Shown piece by piece: positions 27,855-36,139 of a DNA stretch of 64,000 nucleotides (positions within the stretch are counted from its first letter, which is position 1; every line of letters starts with the position of its first letter). The stretch covers positions 7,006,001-7,070,000 of the forward strand of contig NZ_CP107905.1 in assembly GCF_036014015.1 (NCBI RefSeq), given 5' to 3'. The notes below the pieces were generated by a model. It was not told the DNA's origin and made no database searches. It saw only the letters and a list, made by a program, of their open reading frames with translations. This DNA is from Streptomyces sp. NBC_00457. Its GTDB lineage: Bacteria; Actinomycetota; Actinomycetes; Streptomycetales; Streptomycetaceae. The position numbers and the translations under genes were made by a program.

Positions 27855-28925
27855 TCAGCTCTTGCGTAGATACTCCGGTGCGGGCGGTTCCGCCTTCGCC
27901 GGGTCCTCACCCAGTGTGGCCGACAACCACCTGTCGTACGACGCCTGCCAGCCGTTCGCGGTGTCCTCCCGGTAGTCCACGAGGATCTGGTTGACCCGGC
28001 GTACCAGATCGTCGGCGTCCTGCTTCATCGCCACGCCGTAGTACTCGGTGGTGAAGGGGGCGCCCTTCAGCTCGACCGTCGGATCCTGCGCGGCCTGGCT
28101 GGCGGCGAGGGCGCCGTCGGTCACCACGGCGTCGGCCTCGCCGAGTTGGAGGCGCACCAGGCAGTCGAGCTGGTTGGGGACGGTGGTGGATATGTCGGCG
28201 GAGGAGACCAGCTTCTTCGCCTTCTTGTCCTCGTCCAGCTTGGTGTACGCGGTGGAACCCTCGGCCGTGCAGATCTTCTTGTCGGCGAGCGAGTCGTCGT
28301 AGCCGGTGATGGCAGAGGACTTGGGGGCCAGGACCTGCTGGCCGGTCTTGAAGTACGGCGCGGAGAACGCGACGTCCTCAAGGCGGCTACAGTTGATCGT
28401 CATCGTGCGGACGATCATGTCGACGCGGCCTTCCTGGATGGCCGGGATGCGCTGGTTGGTGGGGATGGCCTTGAACTGGACCGCGTCCGGGTCGCCGAGG
28501 ATCTCCTGGGCGATCCGGTGGACCAGGTCGATGTCAAAGCCCTCCAGCTCGGCCGTACCGGCGCTGTTGGGGTTGCGGTAGCCCCAGCGGTAGCTGTTCT
28601 GGTCGACGCCGACGATCAGCTTCCGCTTCTCGCCCTCGCGGGCCTTGATGGCGTCGATGGTGGAGCCGTCCGCGCCGGACGGGGACAGGGTCTGCTTCTC
28701 CGGGTCGTCGCACTCCTCGGCCCGCGCCTGGCTGCCGTGGGCGACCTCCTGGCCGTCCGTGCCCGTGCCGTCGCCGGCGGACTGGGTCTTCGGCAGCAGC
28801 AGCGCGAAGGCCAACGCCAGGGCGCACACGACCGCCATCGCACCGACACCGCCCCAGCCCTTGAGGCCGGCTCGGAGGCGGCGAAGGGAGAACCTCCGTG
28901 CATGCATCGTCACGCCCCCTTTCAT
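27855..28925 (-). CDS. glnH: GlnH-like amino-acid-binding protein, membrane tethered
   Basis: A 356-aa SBP_bac_3-type binding protein. ATG 28925 lies in an ATGA overlap with the upstream GlnX gene; ATG 28907 is a second option. An N-terminal hydrophobic helix (VGAMAVVCALALAFALLLP) follows a basic stretch and lacks a lipobox Cys, so it is an uncleaved anchor or signal. The binding domain shows KLIVGVDQNSYRWGYRN, LEGFDIDLVHRIAQEI, DMIVRTMTINCSRLEDVAFSAPY and ADAVVTDGA. No transporter permease or ATPase is adjacent. In Mycobacterium GlnH senses Asp/Glu-type ligands for GlnX and PknG; the same arrangement here argues for sensing rather than uptake. Confidence 0.88.
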   Translation of the reverse strand: MKGGVTMHARRFSLRRLRAGLKGWGGVGAMAVVCALALAFALLLPKTQSAGDGTGTDGQEVAHGSQARAEECDDPEKQTLSPSGADGSTIDAIKAREGEKRKLIVGVDQNSYRWGYRNPNSAGTAELEGFDIDLVHRIAQEILGDPDAVQFKAIPTNQRIPAIQEGRVDMIVRTMTINCSRLEDVAFSAPYFKTGQQVLAPKSSAITGYDDSLADKKICTAEGSTAYTKLDEDKKAKKLVSSADISTTVPNQLDCLVRLQLGEADAVVTDGALAASQAAQDPTVELKGAPFTTEYYGVAMKQDADDLVRRVNQILVDYREDTANGWQASYDRWLSATLGEDPAKAEPPAPEYLRKS

Positions 28926-30394
28926 CGGTACTCCGACAGCCTGCGCCCGATGCCCAGTACCGCGCCAGCGGCACCGAGTACCGCGAGGACGGCGGCGCCC
29001 ACCGACAGACCGGTCATCGCGTCGAGGCCGTCACCGGCGGCCTGCTTGAACTCGGTCTGCTCGTGCTTGAGTGCCGTGGCGAGGTTCTTGTCGACGTTGT
29101 CGAAGCACTCGCCGGTCGCGCCCTTGGCGCCGATCACCTTGTCCAGTGCCTGCTGGTAGTTGCCGTTGTCGTCCTGCGCGCGGGCGGCGGTGTGGCGCTT
29201 GTGCCACTCCTCCATGTTGCCCACGGCCGCCGTGACCGGCTGCTCGCCGGAGTTGTCGTCGGCGAGATCCTCGGCCGCGGTCAGGCCCTTGGCGAGGGTC
29301 TTCATGTCCTTCTGGAAGGTGTCGTCGAACTTGTCGAGGGTCTTGCCGTCCGAGGTGGTGACCGTCTCGGCGCCGCGGGCCACCAGCGTCAGGTTCTCGT
29401 TGCCGCGTGCCTTCAGGGAGGCGATCCGGGCGTCGTTCAGCACGTTCAGCGAGCGGACTCCGTGGTCGTACGAGTCGTTGAGGCCCGCGCGGGCGACGCT
29501 GTGGCCGACGACCAGCCAGAGCAGCACCACCGTGGCCGTCGCGGTCGCGGCGACCAGGCCGTGGTTGAGCACGCGGTTGGTGCGCCGGTAGTTGCGGTGC
29601 TGGGCCCAGGCCAGCCCGGCGAGCACGAGGACACCGAGAGCGATCGCGGCCCAGGGATACGGCGTCGCGTCGGCGTAGTCGGCGCGCAGCCGCTGCTTCT
29701 CCTTCGTGTAGAGATCCTCGGCCGCGGGGAGCATCTGGGTCTGCATCTTCTCGTTCGCGTACCGCAGATACGCGCCGCCGACCGGGAAGCCCTGGCGGTT
29801 GTACGTCCGGGCGCGCTCGACCAGGCCCTTGTACTCCGGCAGCAGCCGGTTGAGCCGCGTGATGGTCTCCGCGGACGGGGAGTCGGGCTCCGAGTTCGCG
29901 GCGGCGTTGACGAGCTTGGCCGCGGCGGTGCGGATGTCCCTCTCGTACCGGTCGCGCGTCGCCGCCGACTCCTGGCCGCCGGCCAGGAAGCCGCTGGAGG
30001 CCGCCGTGTTGGCGTCGGCGAGGGAGCGGTAGATGTCGGCCGCGTCCGAGCTGAGCGGCTGGCTGCTGTGCAGTACGGCGTCGGCCGCGTCCGCCCGCTC
30101 GGTCGTCTGCCAGGCCGTCACGGCACCGAAGGCGACGACCAGCAGGGCGAGGACCGCGCCGATGATGCGCAGGCGGCCGGGTTCCGTGGTGGCCGCCGCG
30201 CGGAGGCGGTCGACGCCCTCGGCGAACGCGGTGCGGCGGGGCGGCTCGGTGGGGTCCGGGGCGGCCGATCCCTGTGGTGCGGGGGGAAGGGATGGGCCGG
30301 GTGCGCCGGGGTCGCCCGGTGGCGGCGGTAGTGATGGCATCGTGGGCACGGCGCCCGCTGGTGGCGCCGCGCTGCTTTTCGGCGAGTGTGTCAC
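28922..30394 (-). CDS. glnX: GlnX-like transmembrane sensor
   Basis: A 490-aa protein from GTG 30394 after GGGGGAGG. A Pro-rich cytoplasmic N-tail (1-60) is followed by TM1 (IIGAVLALLVVAFGAVTAW). Then an extracytoplasmic helical domain with TADAADAVLHSS, IYRSLADANTAASSGFLAG; a TM pair around 240-260 and 280-300 (AAIALGVLVLAGLAWA; ATATATVVLLWLVVGHS); a second outside helical domain; and a last TM (SVGAAVLAVLGAAGAVLGIG). This duplicated four-helix sensor shape matches mycobacterial GlnX, which couples GlnH to PknG. It is the first gene of the cassette; the 251-bp region upstream (30395-30645) should hold the promoter but no clear boxes were identified. Confidence 0.85.
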   Translation of the reverse strand: MTHSPKSSAAPPAGAVPTMPSLPPPPGDPGAPGPSLPPAPQGSAAPDPTEPPRRTAFAEGVDRLRAAATTEPGRLRIIGAVLALLVVAFGAVTAWQTTERADAADAVLHSSQPLSSDAADIYRSLADANTAASSGFLAGGQESAATRDRYERDIRTAAAKLVNAAANSEPDSPSAETITRLNRLLPEYKGLVERARTYNRQGFPVGGAYLRYANEKMQTQMLPAAEDLYTKEKQRLRADYADATPYPWAAIALGVLVLAGLAWAQHRNYRRTNRVLNHGLVAATATATVVLLWLVVGHSVARAGLNDSYDHGVRSLNVLNDARIASLKARGNENLTLVARGAETVTTSDGKTLDKFDDTFQKDMKTLAKGLTAAEDLADDNSGEQPVTAAVGNMEEWHKRHTAARAQDDNGNYQQALDKVIGAKGATGECFDNVDKNLATALKHEQTEFKQAAGDGLDAMTGLSVGAAVLAVLGAAGAVLGIGRRLSEYR

Positions 30395-30645
30395 TGCTGA
30401 CCTCCCCCATGGTCATCCTTCGCCGCAAGTATCGCTGCCGGGACTGACATTCCGCACCGGCCTTCACTGGATCTTGATCGGATCGCAGCGGTGTAGCCCG
30501 AGTTTCGGGCATGACGTGGCACTCCGCACCCTCCCCTGCCCATGAATACGCCGGGGGAATCGGTTCGGTTCCATCGGGGGGCGGGTGGGAGTTCGAGGGT
30601 CATGTCCCGTTGTGGCGGCGGTGCTGTGCCACGTACGCGCCGGTG

Positions 30646-31611
30646 CTACGTCACATACTCACTGCGCACCCGTTCGTGCGCCTCGGCCCCCGCCCCCACC
30701 CGGTCGAGCCCCAGCAACACCGCGCCCAGCACGGGCCGCGCCCGCACCACTCGCGCCACCGCCTTCGGAGCCCGTTCCGCCAGCAAGTCCCTGATCCGGT
30801 CGTCCAGTTGCGTGTGCCCCGCGGCCAGCACTCCACCTCCCAGCACCACCGGCGTCTCCTCCTCCAGCAGCCCCAGGCGGGTCAGGGCCACCGTCGCCAT
30901 CGTCACCACCTCGTCGGCCAGCCGGTCCACGATCGCCCGGGCCACCGGGTCCCCGTCCGCCGCGGTGGCGAAGAGCACCGGCGTCAGTTCGTGGCGGCGC
31001 AGCGGCTCGATGTGCTCCAGGTGCAGGGCCTCGATGAGGGCGTACATGGAGTCGAGGCGGAAGTGCGCGGGCAGGGCGTGGGCCAGTGCCGTCGGTTCGC
31101 CCCTGCCGTCCTCCGCGCGGGCCGCGAACCACAGCGCCTCCTCCGCCAGGCCCCAACCGCCGCCCCAGTCCCCGGAGATGCGGCCGATCGCGGGGAATCG
31201 GGCGGTGTTGCCGTCGGGGTGCATGCCGACGCAGTTGATGCCGGCGCCGCAGACGACGGCGACCCCGCGCGGTTCGGTGACCCCGGCGCGCAGGATCGCG
31301 AACGTGTCGTTGCGGACCTCGACGGTCGTGCCCCACGCGCGCGCGTGCAGCGCGGCCGCCAACTGCTCCTCCTCCACGGGGAAGTCGGCGTTGGCCAGAC
31401 ATGCCGAGACATGGTCGGCGGAGGTGACCCCGGCGTCGGTGAAGGCCCGCCGCACGGCCTCGGCGACCACGTCCACTGCCGCCTCCACGCCGACCGCGGG
31501 TGGCCGGAATCCACCGCCGCGCGCCGTGGCCAGGACCTGCCCGTCCGCCGCCACCACCGCCACGTCGGTCTTGCTGTTGCCCGCGTCGACGGCGAGGACG
31601 GATGCGGTCAT
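30646..31611 (-). CDS. csnK: Glucosamine/GlcNAc kinase, BadF/BcrA ATPase family (CsnK)
   Basis: A 321-aa ASKHA-fold kinase from ATG 31611 in an ATGA overlap with csnH. The phosphate motif is LAVDAGNSKTDVAVV, then VCGAGINCVG, RISGDWGGGWGLAEEAL and VVLGGGVLAAG. It phosphorylates amino sugars released from imported chitosan oligosaccharides, feeding GlcN-6-P into central metabolism. Last gene of csnR-E-F-G-H-K. Symbol assigned by gene order and family; substrate is from published work on S. coelicolor as I recall it. Confidence 0.85.
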   Translation of the reverse strand: MTASVLAVDAGNSKTDVAVVAADGQVLATARGGGFRPPAVGVEAAVDVVAEAVRRAFTDAGVTSADHVSACLANADFPVEEEQLAAALHARAWGTTVEVRNDTFAILRAGVTEPRGVAVVCGAGINCVGMHPDGNTARFPAIGRISGDWGGGWGLAEEALWFAARAEDGRGEPTALAHALPAHFRLDSMYALIEALHLEHIEPLRRHELTPVLFATAADGDPVARAIVDRLADEVVTMATVALTRLGLLEEETPVVLGGGVLAAGHTQLDDRIRDLLAERAPKAVARVVRARPVLGAVLLGLDRVGAGAEAHERVRSEYVT

Positions 31612-32873
31612 GCCCACGCGAGATGCTCCCGGTTGTGTGCGATCAGTCGGTCGGTGAGGGCTTCCGCGTACGCGTACTGCCCGATCAGGGGGTGGCACAG
31701 CAGGGCCCGGAAGACCCGCTCCCGGCCGCCGTGCACGGCCGCCTCCAGCGCCAGGTCCTCGTACGCCGTCACCTGCGCCATCAGCCCCGCGTACAGCGGG
31801 TCCACGGCCGGTACGGGCAGCGGTGACGGACCCTGGGGCCCCACCGCCGCCTGCACCTCGATCACCGCGTCGTCGGGCAGGAAGGGCAGCGTGCCCCGGT
31901 TGTAGGCGTTCACCACCTGATACGGGCTGCCCCCGCCGCCCAGCAAGGCCGCCGCCAAGTCCACCGCGGCCTCCGAGTAGTAGGCACCGCCCCGCTGGGC
32001 GAGCAGTTCCGGTTTCTCGTCCAGGGCCGGGTCGCCGTACATCGTCAGCAGTTGCCGTTCCATTTCGGCCACTTCGGCGGCCCTGGACGGCTTGGTGCGC
32101 AGCTCTCGTACGACCTCGTCGTGCGCGTAGTAGTAGCGCAGGTAGTACGACGGGACGACGCCCAGGCGGTCCAGGAGCGGGCGGGGCAGGTGCAGGTCGG
32201 CGGCGATCAGGTCGCCGTGCTCCGCAAGGAGCTTGGGCAGTACGTCCTCGCCCTCGGGGCCGCCCAGCCGTACGCCCGTCTCCCAGGTGAGGTGGTTGAG
32301 GCCCACGTGGTCCAGGTGGACGTCCGCGGGGGCGACGCCCAGCATGTGGGCGAACTTCCGCTGGAAGCCGATCGCCACGTTGCACAGGCCGATCGCCTTG
32401 TGGCCCGCCTGGAGCAGGGCGCGGGTGACGATGCCGACCGGGTTGGTGAAGTCGATGATCCAGGCGTTCGGGTTCGTACGACGGACTCGTTCCGCGATGT
32501 CGAGGACGACCGGCACCGTGCGCAGCGCCTTGGCGAGGCCGCCCGCGCCTGTCGTCTCCTGGCCGACGCAGCCGCACTCCAGTGGCCAGGTCTCGTCCTG
32601 CTCGCGGGCCGCCTGACCGCCGATGCGGAGCTGGAGGAGGACGGCGTCGGCGCCGTCGACCCCCGCGTCCAGGTCGGAGGTCGTGACGATCCTGCCGTCG
32701 TGGCCCTGCTTGGCGAAGATACGCCGGGCCAGCCCGCCCACCAGCTCCAGCCGTTCGGCCGCCGGGTCGACGAGCACGAGTTCCTCGATCGGCAGGGTGT
32801 CCCTCAACCGCGCGAAACCGTCGATGAGTTCGGGTGTGTAGGTCGAGCCGCCGCCGACCACGGTGAGTTTCAT
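31608..32873 (-). CDS. csnH: Family 4 glycoside hydrolase (CsnH)
   Basis: A 421-aa NAD- and metal-dependent GH4 enzyme. N-terminal Rossmann motif TVVGGGSTYTPELIDGF; metal/substrate residues in IDFTNPVGIVTRAL, GLCNVAIGFQRKF (Cys-Asn) and GLNHLTW (His). GH4 enzymes cleave by oxidation-elimination-reduction and usually take 6-phospho-sugars. In this cluster the substrate should be a glucosamine disaccharide or its phosphate. It overlaps csnK by 4 bp and follows csnG by 7 bp. Confidence 0.88.
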   Translation of the reverse strand: MKLTVVGGGSTYTPELIDGFARLRDTLPIEELVLVDPAAERLELVGGLARRIFAKQGHDGRIVTTSDLDAGVDGADAVLLQLRIGGQAAREQDETWPLECGCVGQETTGAGGLAKALRTVPVVLDIAERVRRTNPNAWIIDFTNPVGIVTRALLQAGHKAIGLCNVAIGFQRKFAHMLGVAPADVHLDHVGLNHLTWETGVRLGGPEGEDVLPKLLAEHGDLIAADLHLPRPLLDRLGVVPSYYLRYYYAHDEVVRELRTKPSRAAEVAEMERQLLTMYGDPALDEKPELLAQRGGAYYSEAAVDLAAALLGGGGSPYQVVNAYNRGTLPFLPDDAVIEVQAAVGPQGPSPLPVPAVDPLYAGLMAQVTAYEDLALEAAVHGGRERVFRALLCHPLIGQYAYAEALTDRLIAHNREHLAWA

Positions 32874-32880
32874 AGATGGA

Positions 32881-33774
32881 TCAACCCTTAACTCCGGTGA
32901 GAGTGACGCCCTCGACGAACGCCTTCTGCGCGAAGAAGAACACGAGGATCACGGGGGCCATGACGAGAACGGTCGCGGCCATGGTCAGGTTCCAGTCGGT
33001 GTGGTGCATGCCCTTGAAGGACTCCAGGCCGTAACTCAGCGTCCAGGCGCTCTGGTTCTCCGAGGCGTAGATCTGCGGGCCGAAGTAGTCGTTCCAGGCG
33101 TAGAAGAACTGGAACAGCGCCACGGCGGCGATGCCGGGCTTCGCCATCGGAACGACGACCTTCAGCAGGGTGCGCAGCTCTCCGCAGCCGTCGACCTTCG
33201 CCGCGTCCAGGTACTCGTTCGGGACCGTCATCAGGAACTGGCGGAGCAGGAAGATCGAGAACGCGTCCCCGAAGGCCATCGGGATGATCAGCGGCCAGAG
33301 CGTGCCGGACAGGTCCAGCTGCTTCGCCCAGAAGAGGTACATCGGGATGATGACCACCTGCGGTGGCAGCATCATCATCGAGATCACCAGCATCAGGGAC
33401 AGATTGCGGCCCCGGAAGCGGAACTTGGCCAGCGCGTACGCCACTGGGATCGACGACACGACTGTAAGGATCGTTCCCAGTCCGGCGTAGAGCAGCGTGT
33501 TCCGCCACCAGGTCAGGAAGCCCGGTGTGTCGAAGACCTTCTGGTAGTTGCCCCACTCCCAGGTGTCCGGGATCAGGTCGCGGCTGAGGGCCTGGCTGTC
33601 GCTCATCAGCGAGGTCAGGAAGACGAACACGAAGGGGAGTACGAAGAACAGGGCGGCGGCGACGCCCAGCGCGTGGACCGCGATCCACTCCAGGACGGCC
33701 TTGCGACGGGCCGTGCGCTCGGCGGGGGAAGCCGGGGCCCTCAACTCCACCGGCTTGTCGAGTACTTGCGTCAT
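32881..33774 (-). CDS. csnG: ABC sugar permease (CsnG)
   Basis: A 297-aa inner-membrane permease of the MalG type with six TM segments; the EAA loop reads DAAKVDGCGELRTLLKVVVPMAKPG. It pairs with CsnF to form the channel for amino-sugar oligomers. The start ATG 33774 shares one base with the csnF stop (TGATG), so translation is coupled. No ATPase gene is in the cluster; a shared MsiK-type ATPase is the known solution in Streptomyces. Confidence 0.9.
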   Translation of the reverse strand: MTQVLDKPVELRAPASPAERTARRKAVLEWIAVHALGVAAALFFVLPFVFVFLTSLMSDSQALSRDLIPDTWEWGNYQKVFDTPGFLTWWRNTLLYAGLGTILTVVSSIPVAYALAKFRFRGRNLSLMLVISMMMLPPQVVIIPMYLFWAKQLDLSGTLWPLIIPMAFGDAFSIFLLRQFLMTVPNEYLDAAKVDGCGELRTLLKVVVPMAKPGIAAVALFQFFYAWNDYFGPQIYASENQSAWTLSYGLESFKGMHHTDWNLTMAATVLVMAPVILVFFFAQKAFVEGVTLTGVKG

Positions 33775-34715
33775 CAGTCACCTGCCTGGATGAGACCGCC
33801 CCGGCGCCGCATCAGGAACGCGGTGAACATCATCGACAGGGCGAAGAGGACGAGGGCGACGACACAGGCGGAGCCGTAGTCGAAGCGCTGGAAGCCGAGG
33901 TTGTAGACGAGCTGGGGGAGCGTGAGGGTGGACTTGTCCGGGTAGCCGGGCTCGAACTGGGTGCCCGCGCCCTGGATCACGCCCGATGCGACCTTCCCGG
34001 CGACCAATGGCTGTGTGTAGTACTGCATGGCCTGGATCACGCCGGTGACCACCGCGAACATCACGATCGGCGAGATGTTGGGAAGGGTTACATAGCGGAA
34101 CCGCTGCCACGCCGGCGCCCCGTCCAGCTCGGCCGCCTCGTACTGCTCCCGGGGCACGTCGAGCAGCGCCGCCATGAAGATGACCATGAGGTCGCCGATG
34201 CCCCAGAGGGCGAGCAGGGTGAGGGCGGGCTTGGACCAGGTGGGGTCGTTGAACCAGCCAGGGGCCGGCAGGCCCACCTTCTCGAGGATCGAGTTGACCG
34301 GGCCCGTGCCGGGGTTGAGCAGGAACGCGAAGGCCATGGTCGCGGCGACGGGCGGGGCGAGATACGGCAGATAGAAGAGCGTGCGGAAGACGCCCGTACC
34401 CGTCTTGATCTTGGTGATCAGCAGGCCCACGCCGAGCCCGAACACGACCCGCAGGCTCACCATGATCACGACCAGCCACAGGGTGTTGCGCAGGGCGGGC
34501 CAGAAGAAGGTGTAGTGCTCGAAGACGTACGTCCAGTTCTGCGTTCCGCTCCACGTCGCCGGTTTGAAGCCGTCGTAGTGCATGAACGAGAAGTAGACGG
34601 TCGAGATCAGCGGATACGCGAAGAAGACCGCGAAGCCGATCAGCCAGGGCGACATGAAGGCGGCCGTGCGAAGCGCCGACCGGCGGCGCTTCGACGCGAG
34701 GGTGATCGTGGCCAT
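33774..34715 (-). CDS. csnF: ABC sugar permease (CsnF)
   Basis: A 313-aa MalF-type permease with six TM segments, the first at about 18-40 (SPWLIGFAVFFAYPLIST). The EAA loop is EQYEAAELDGAPAWQRFRYVTLPNISP. ATG 34715 overlaps the csnE stop by one base (TAATG). Partner of CsnG and CsnE. Confidence 0.9.
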   Translation of the reverse strand: MATITLASKRRRSALRTAAFMSPWLIGFAVFFAYPLISTVYFSFMHYDGFKPATWSGTQNWTYVFEHYTFFWPALRNTLWLVVIMVSLRVVFGLGVGLLITKIKTGTGVFRTLFYLPYLAPPVAATMAFAFLLNPGTGPVNSILEKVGLPAPGWFNDPTWSKPALTLLALWGIGDLMVIFMAALLDVPREQYEAAELDGAPAWQRFRYVTLPNISPIVMFAVVTGVIQAMQYYTQPLVAGKVASGVIQGAGTQFEPGYPDKSTLTLPQLVYNLGFQRFDYGSACVVALVLFALSMMFTAFLMRRRGGLIQAGD

Positions 34716-36052
34716 TACCGCGCCTGCGCGATGTCCGTGTCGATCTGCTTCGCCGTCTTGGCGAGGCCCGCCTTGAGATCGGTCTCCTTGCCGCTCTCGT
34801 AGTCGTACCCGAACTCCTGGATCGTCGCCAGATACACACCGCCGTTGACGGACGCGGGAGACGTCGTGGAATTCGGGTTCGCGGCGATCTCCAGGAACGT
34901 CTTGAAACGCGGGTCGTACTTCAGCTTCGGCGACTTCAGCGCTTCCAGGGTGGACGGCACATTGTGGATCGCGTTGGAGAAGCCGACCACCGCGTCCGTG
35001 TCCGTGGTCATGTACTTCACCAGTTCCCAGGCCGCGTTCTGCTTCTCGCTGGTCGCGGCGATTCCGGCGATCGTCCCGGTGATGTAGCCCTTGCCGTACT
35101 CATCGGCCTGGTCGTCGGGTACGGGCAGCGGGGCGACGCCGATCTCGAAGTCCGTCTTCGCGTCCAGGGCCATGCCGAGGCGCCATTCGCCGTCGAGCTG
35201 CATGGCGACCTGACCGGTGTGGAAGGGGTGCTTCGGGCCCCATTCGTCGCCGAGCGTGGCGCGATAGGTCTCCAGTTTCTTGTACCCGCCGAGTGCGTCG
35301 ACGAGCTTCTTCTGGAGGGTGAAACCGGCCTCGAAGGCGGGGTCCTTGGCGAGGTTGGACTTGCCGTCCGCATCGAAATACGTGGGGGAGAACTGGCCGA
35401 GGTAGTGCTCGGTCGTCGACTCCCAGCCGTGGTAGTTCGGCATGAAGCCGAGTTGCTTGTATGTGTTCCCTTGAGCGATCGTCAGTTTCTTGGCGACCGT
35501 CTCGAATTCGGACCAGGTCTTGGGCGGGCTCTTGATGCCGGCCTTGTCGAAGGCCGTCTTGTTGTAGTAGAGCCCGTACGCGTCACCCAGCAGCGGCACG
35601 GTGCACCGGTTGCCCTCGAACTGCGTGTACTCGTTCATCGCCTTCGGGAAGGTCTTCTCCGGGTCGATCTTCGACTTCTCGAAGAACGGGTTGAGATCGA
35701 CCAGGGCGTCGGACGAGCAGAACTTGCCGACGTTGTTCGTGGTGAAGGACGAGATGACGTCGGGGGCCTTGCCGCCACCGGCCCGCAGAGCCTGGTTGAT
35801 CTTGTCGTCGGTCATGTTGCCGACGACGTTGACGTGGATGTTGGGGTGCGCCTTCTCGAAGCCGGCGACCAGCGACTTGACGGCCTTCACCTCGGCCGGC
35901 GCGCTCCAGGCGTGCCAGAAGTTGAGGGTCGTCTCCTTGGAGGCGTCGTCCTCGGCGCCGGAGCTCGACTGGCCGGTGCAGGCGGTGGCGAGCAGGGCGA
36001 TGGAGGCGGAGGCGGCGAGCGCGATCGCGGCTTTCCGGGATATTCCGGGCAT
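34715..36052 (-). CDS. csnE: Sugar-binding lipoprotein (CsnE)
   Basis: A 445-aa extracellular solute-binding protein (SBP_bac_1). The signal peptide ends with LLATAC, so it is lipidated at Cys25 and tethered outside the membrane. Domain phrases LNFWHAWSAPAEVKAVKSLV, YGLYYNKTAFDKAGI and WELVKYM are typical of oligosaccharide binders. It captures glucosamine oligomers for CsnFG. GGGAG lies before ATG 36052. Between csnR and csnE are three 18-bp tandem repeats (36079-36131). Confidence 0.9.
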   Translation of the reverse strand: MPGISRKAAIALAASASIALLATACTGQSSSGAEDDASKETTLNFWHAWSAPAEVKAVKSLVAGFEKAHPNIHVNVVGNMTDDKINQALRAGGGKAPDVISSFTTNNVGKFCSSDALVDLNPFFEKSKIDPEKTFPKAMNEYTQFEGNRCTVPLLGDAYGLYYNKTAFDKAGIKSPPKTWSEFETVAKKLTIAQGNTYKQLGFMPNYHGWESTTEHYLGQFSPTYFDADGKSNLAKDPAFEAGFTLQKKLVDALGGYKKLETYRATLGDEWGPKHPFHTGQVAMQLDGEWRLGMALDAKTDFEIGVAPLPVPDDQADEYGKGYITGTIAGIAATSEKQNAAWELVKYMTTDTDAVVGFSNAIHNVPSTLEALKSPKLKYDPRFKTFLEIAANPNSTTSPASVNGGVYLATIQEFGYDYESGKETDLKAGLAKTAKQIDTDIAQAR

Positions 36053-36078
36053 GGCAAGGACTCCCTGGGACGGGGCGA

Positions 36079-36131
36079 GGAAGGAAGGTGTGGCGAGAGA
36101 AGGAGGTGTGGCGGGGAAAGAAGGTGTGTGA
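36079..36131 (-). repeat. 18-bp tandem repeat between csnR and csnE
   Basis: AAGGTGTGGCGAGAG-like units start at 36085, 36103 and 36121 (period 18). It could be slippage DNA or affect the mRNA between the regulator and the transport genes. It has no strong hairpin. Confidence 0.7.
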
Positions 36132-36139
36132 CTACGGGG

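Noticed and set aside
27855..30394. GlnH as part of a glutamine ABC importer
   Set aside because: No permease or ATPase gene is adjacent; the neighbour has GlnX topology and the cassette leads to a kinase.
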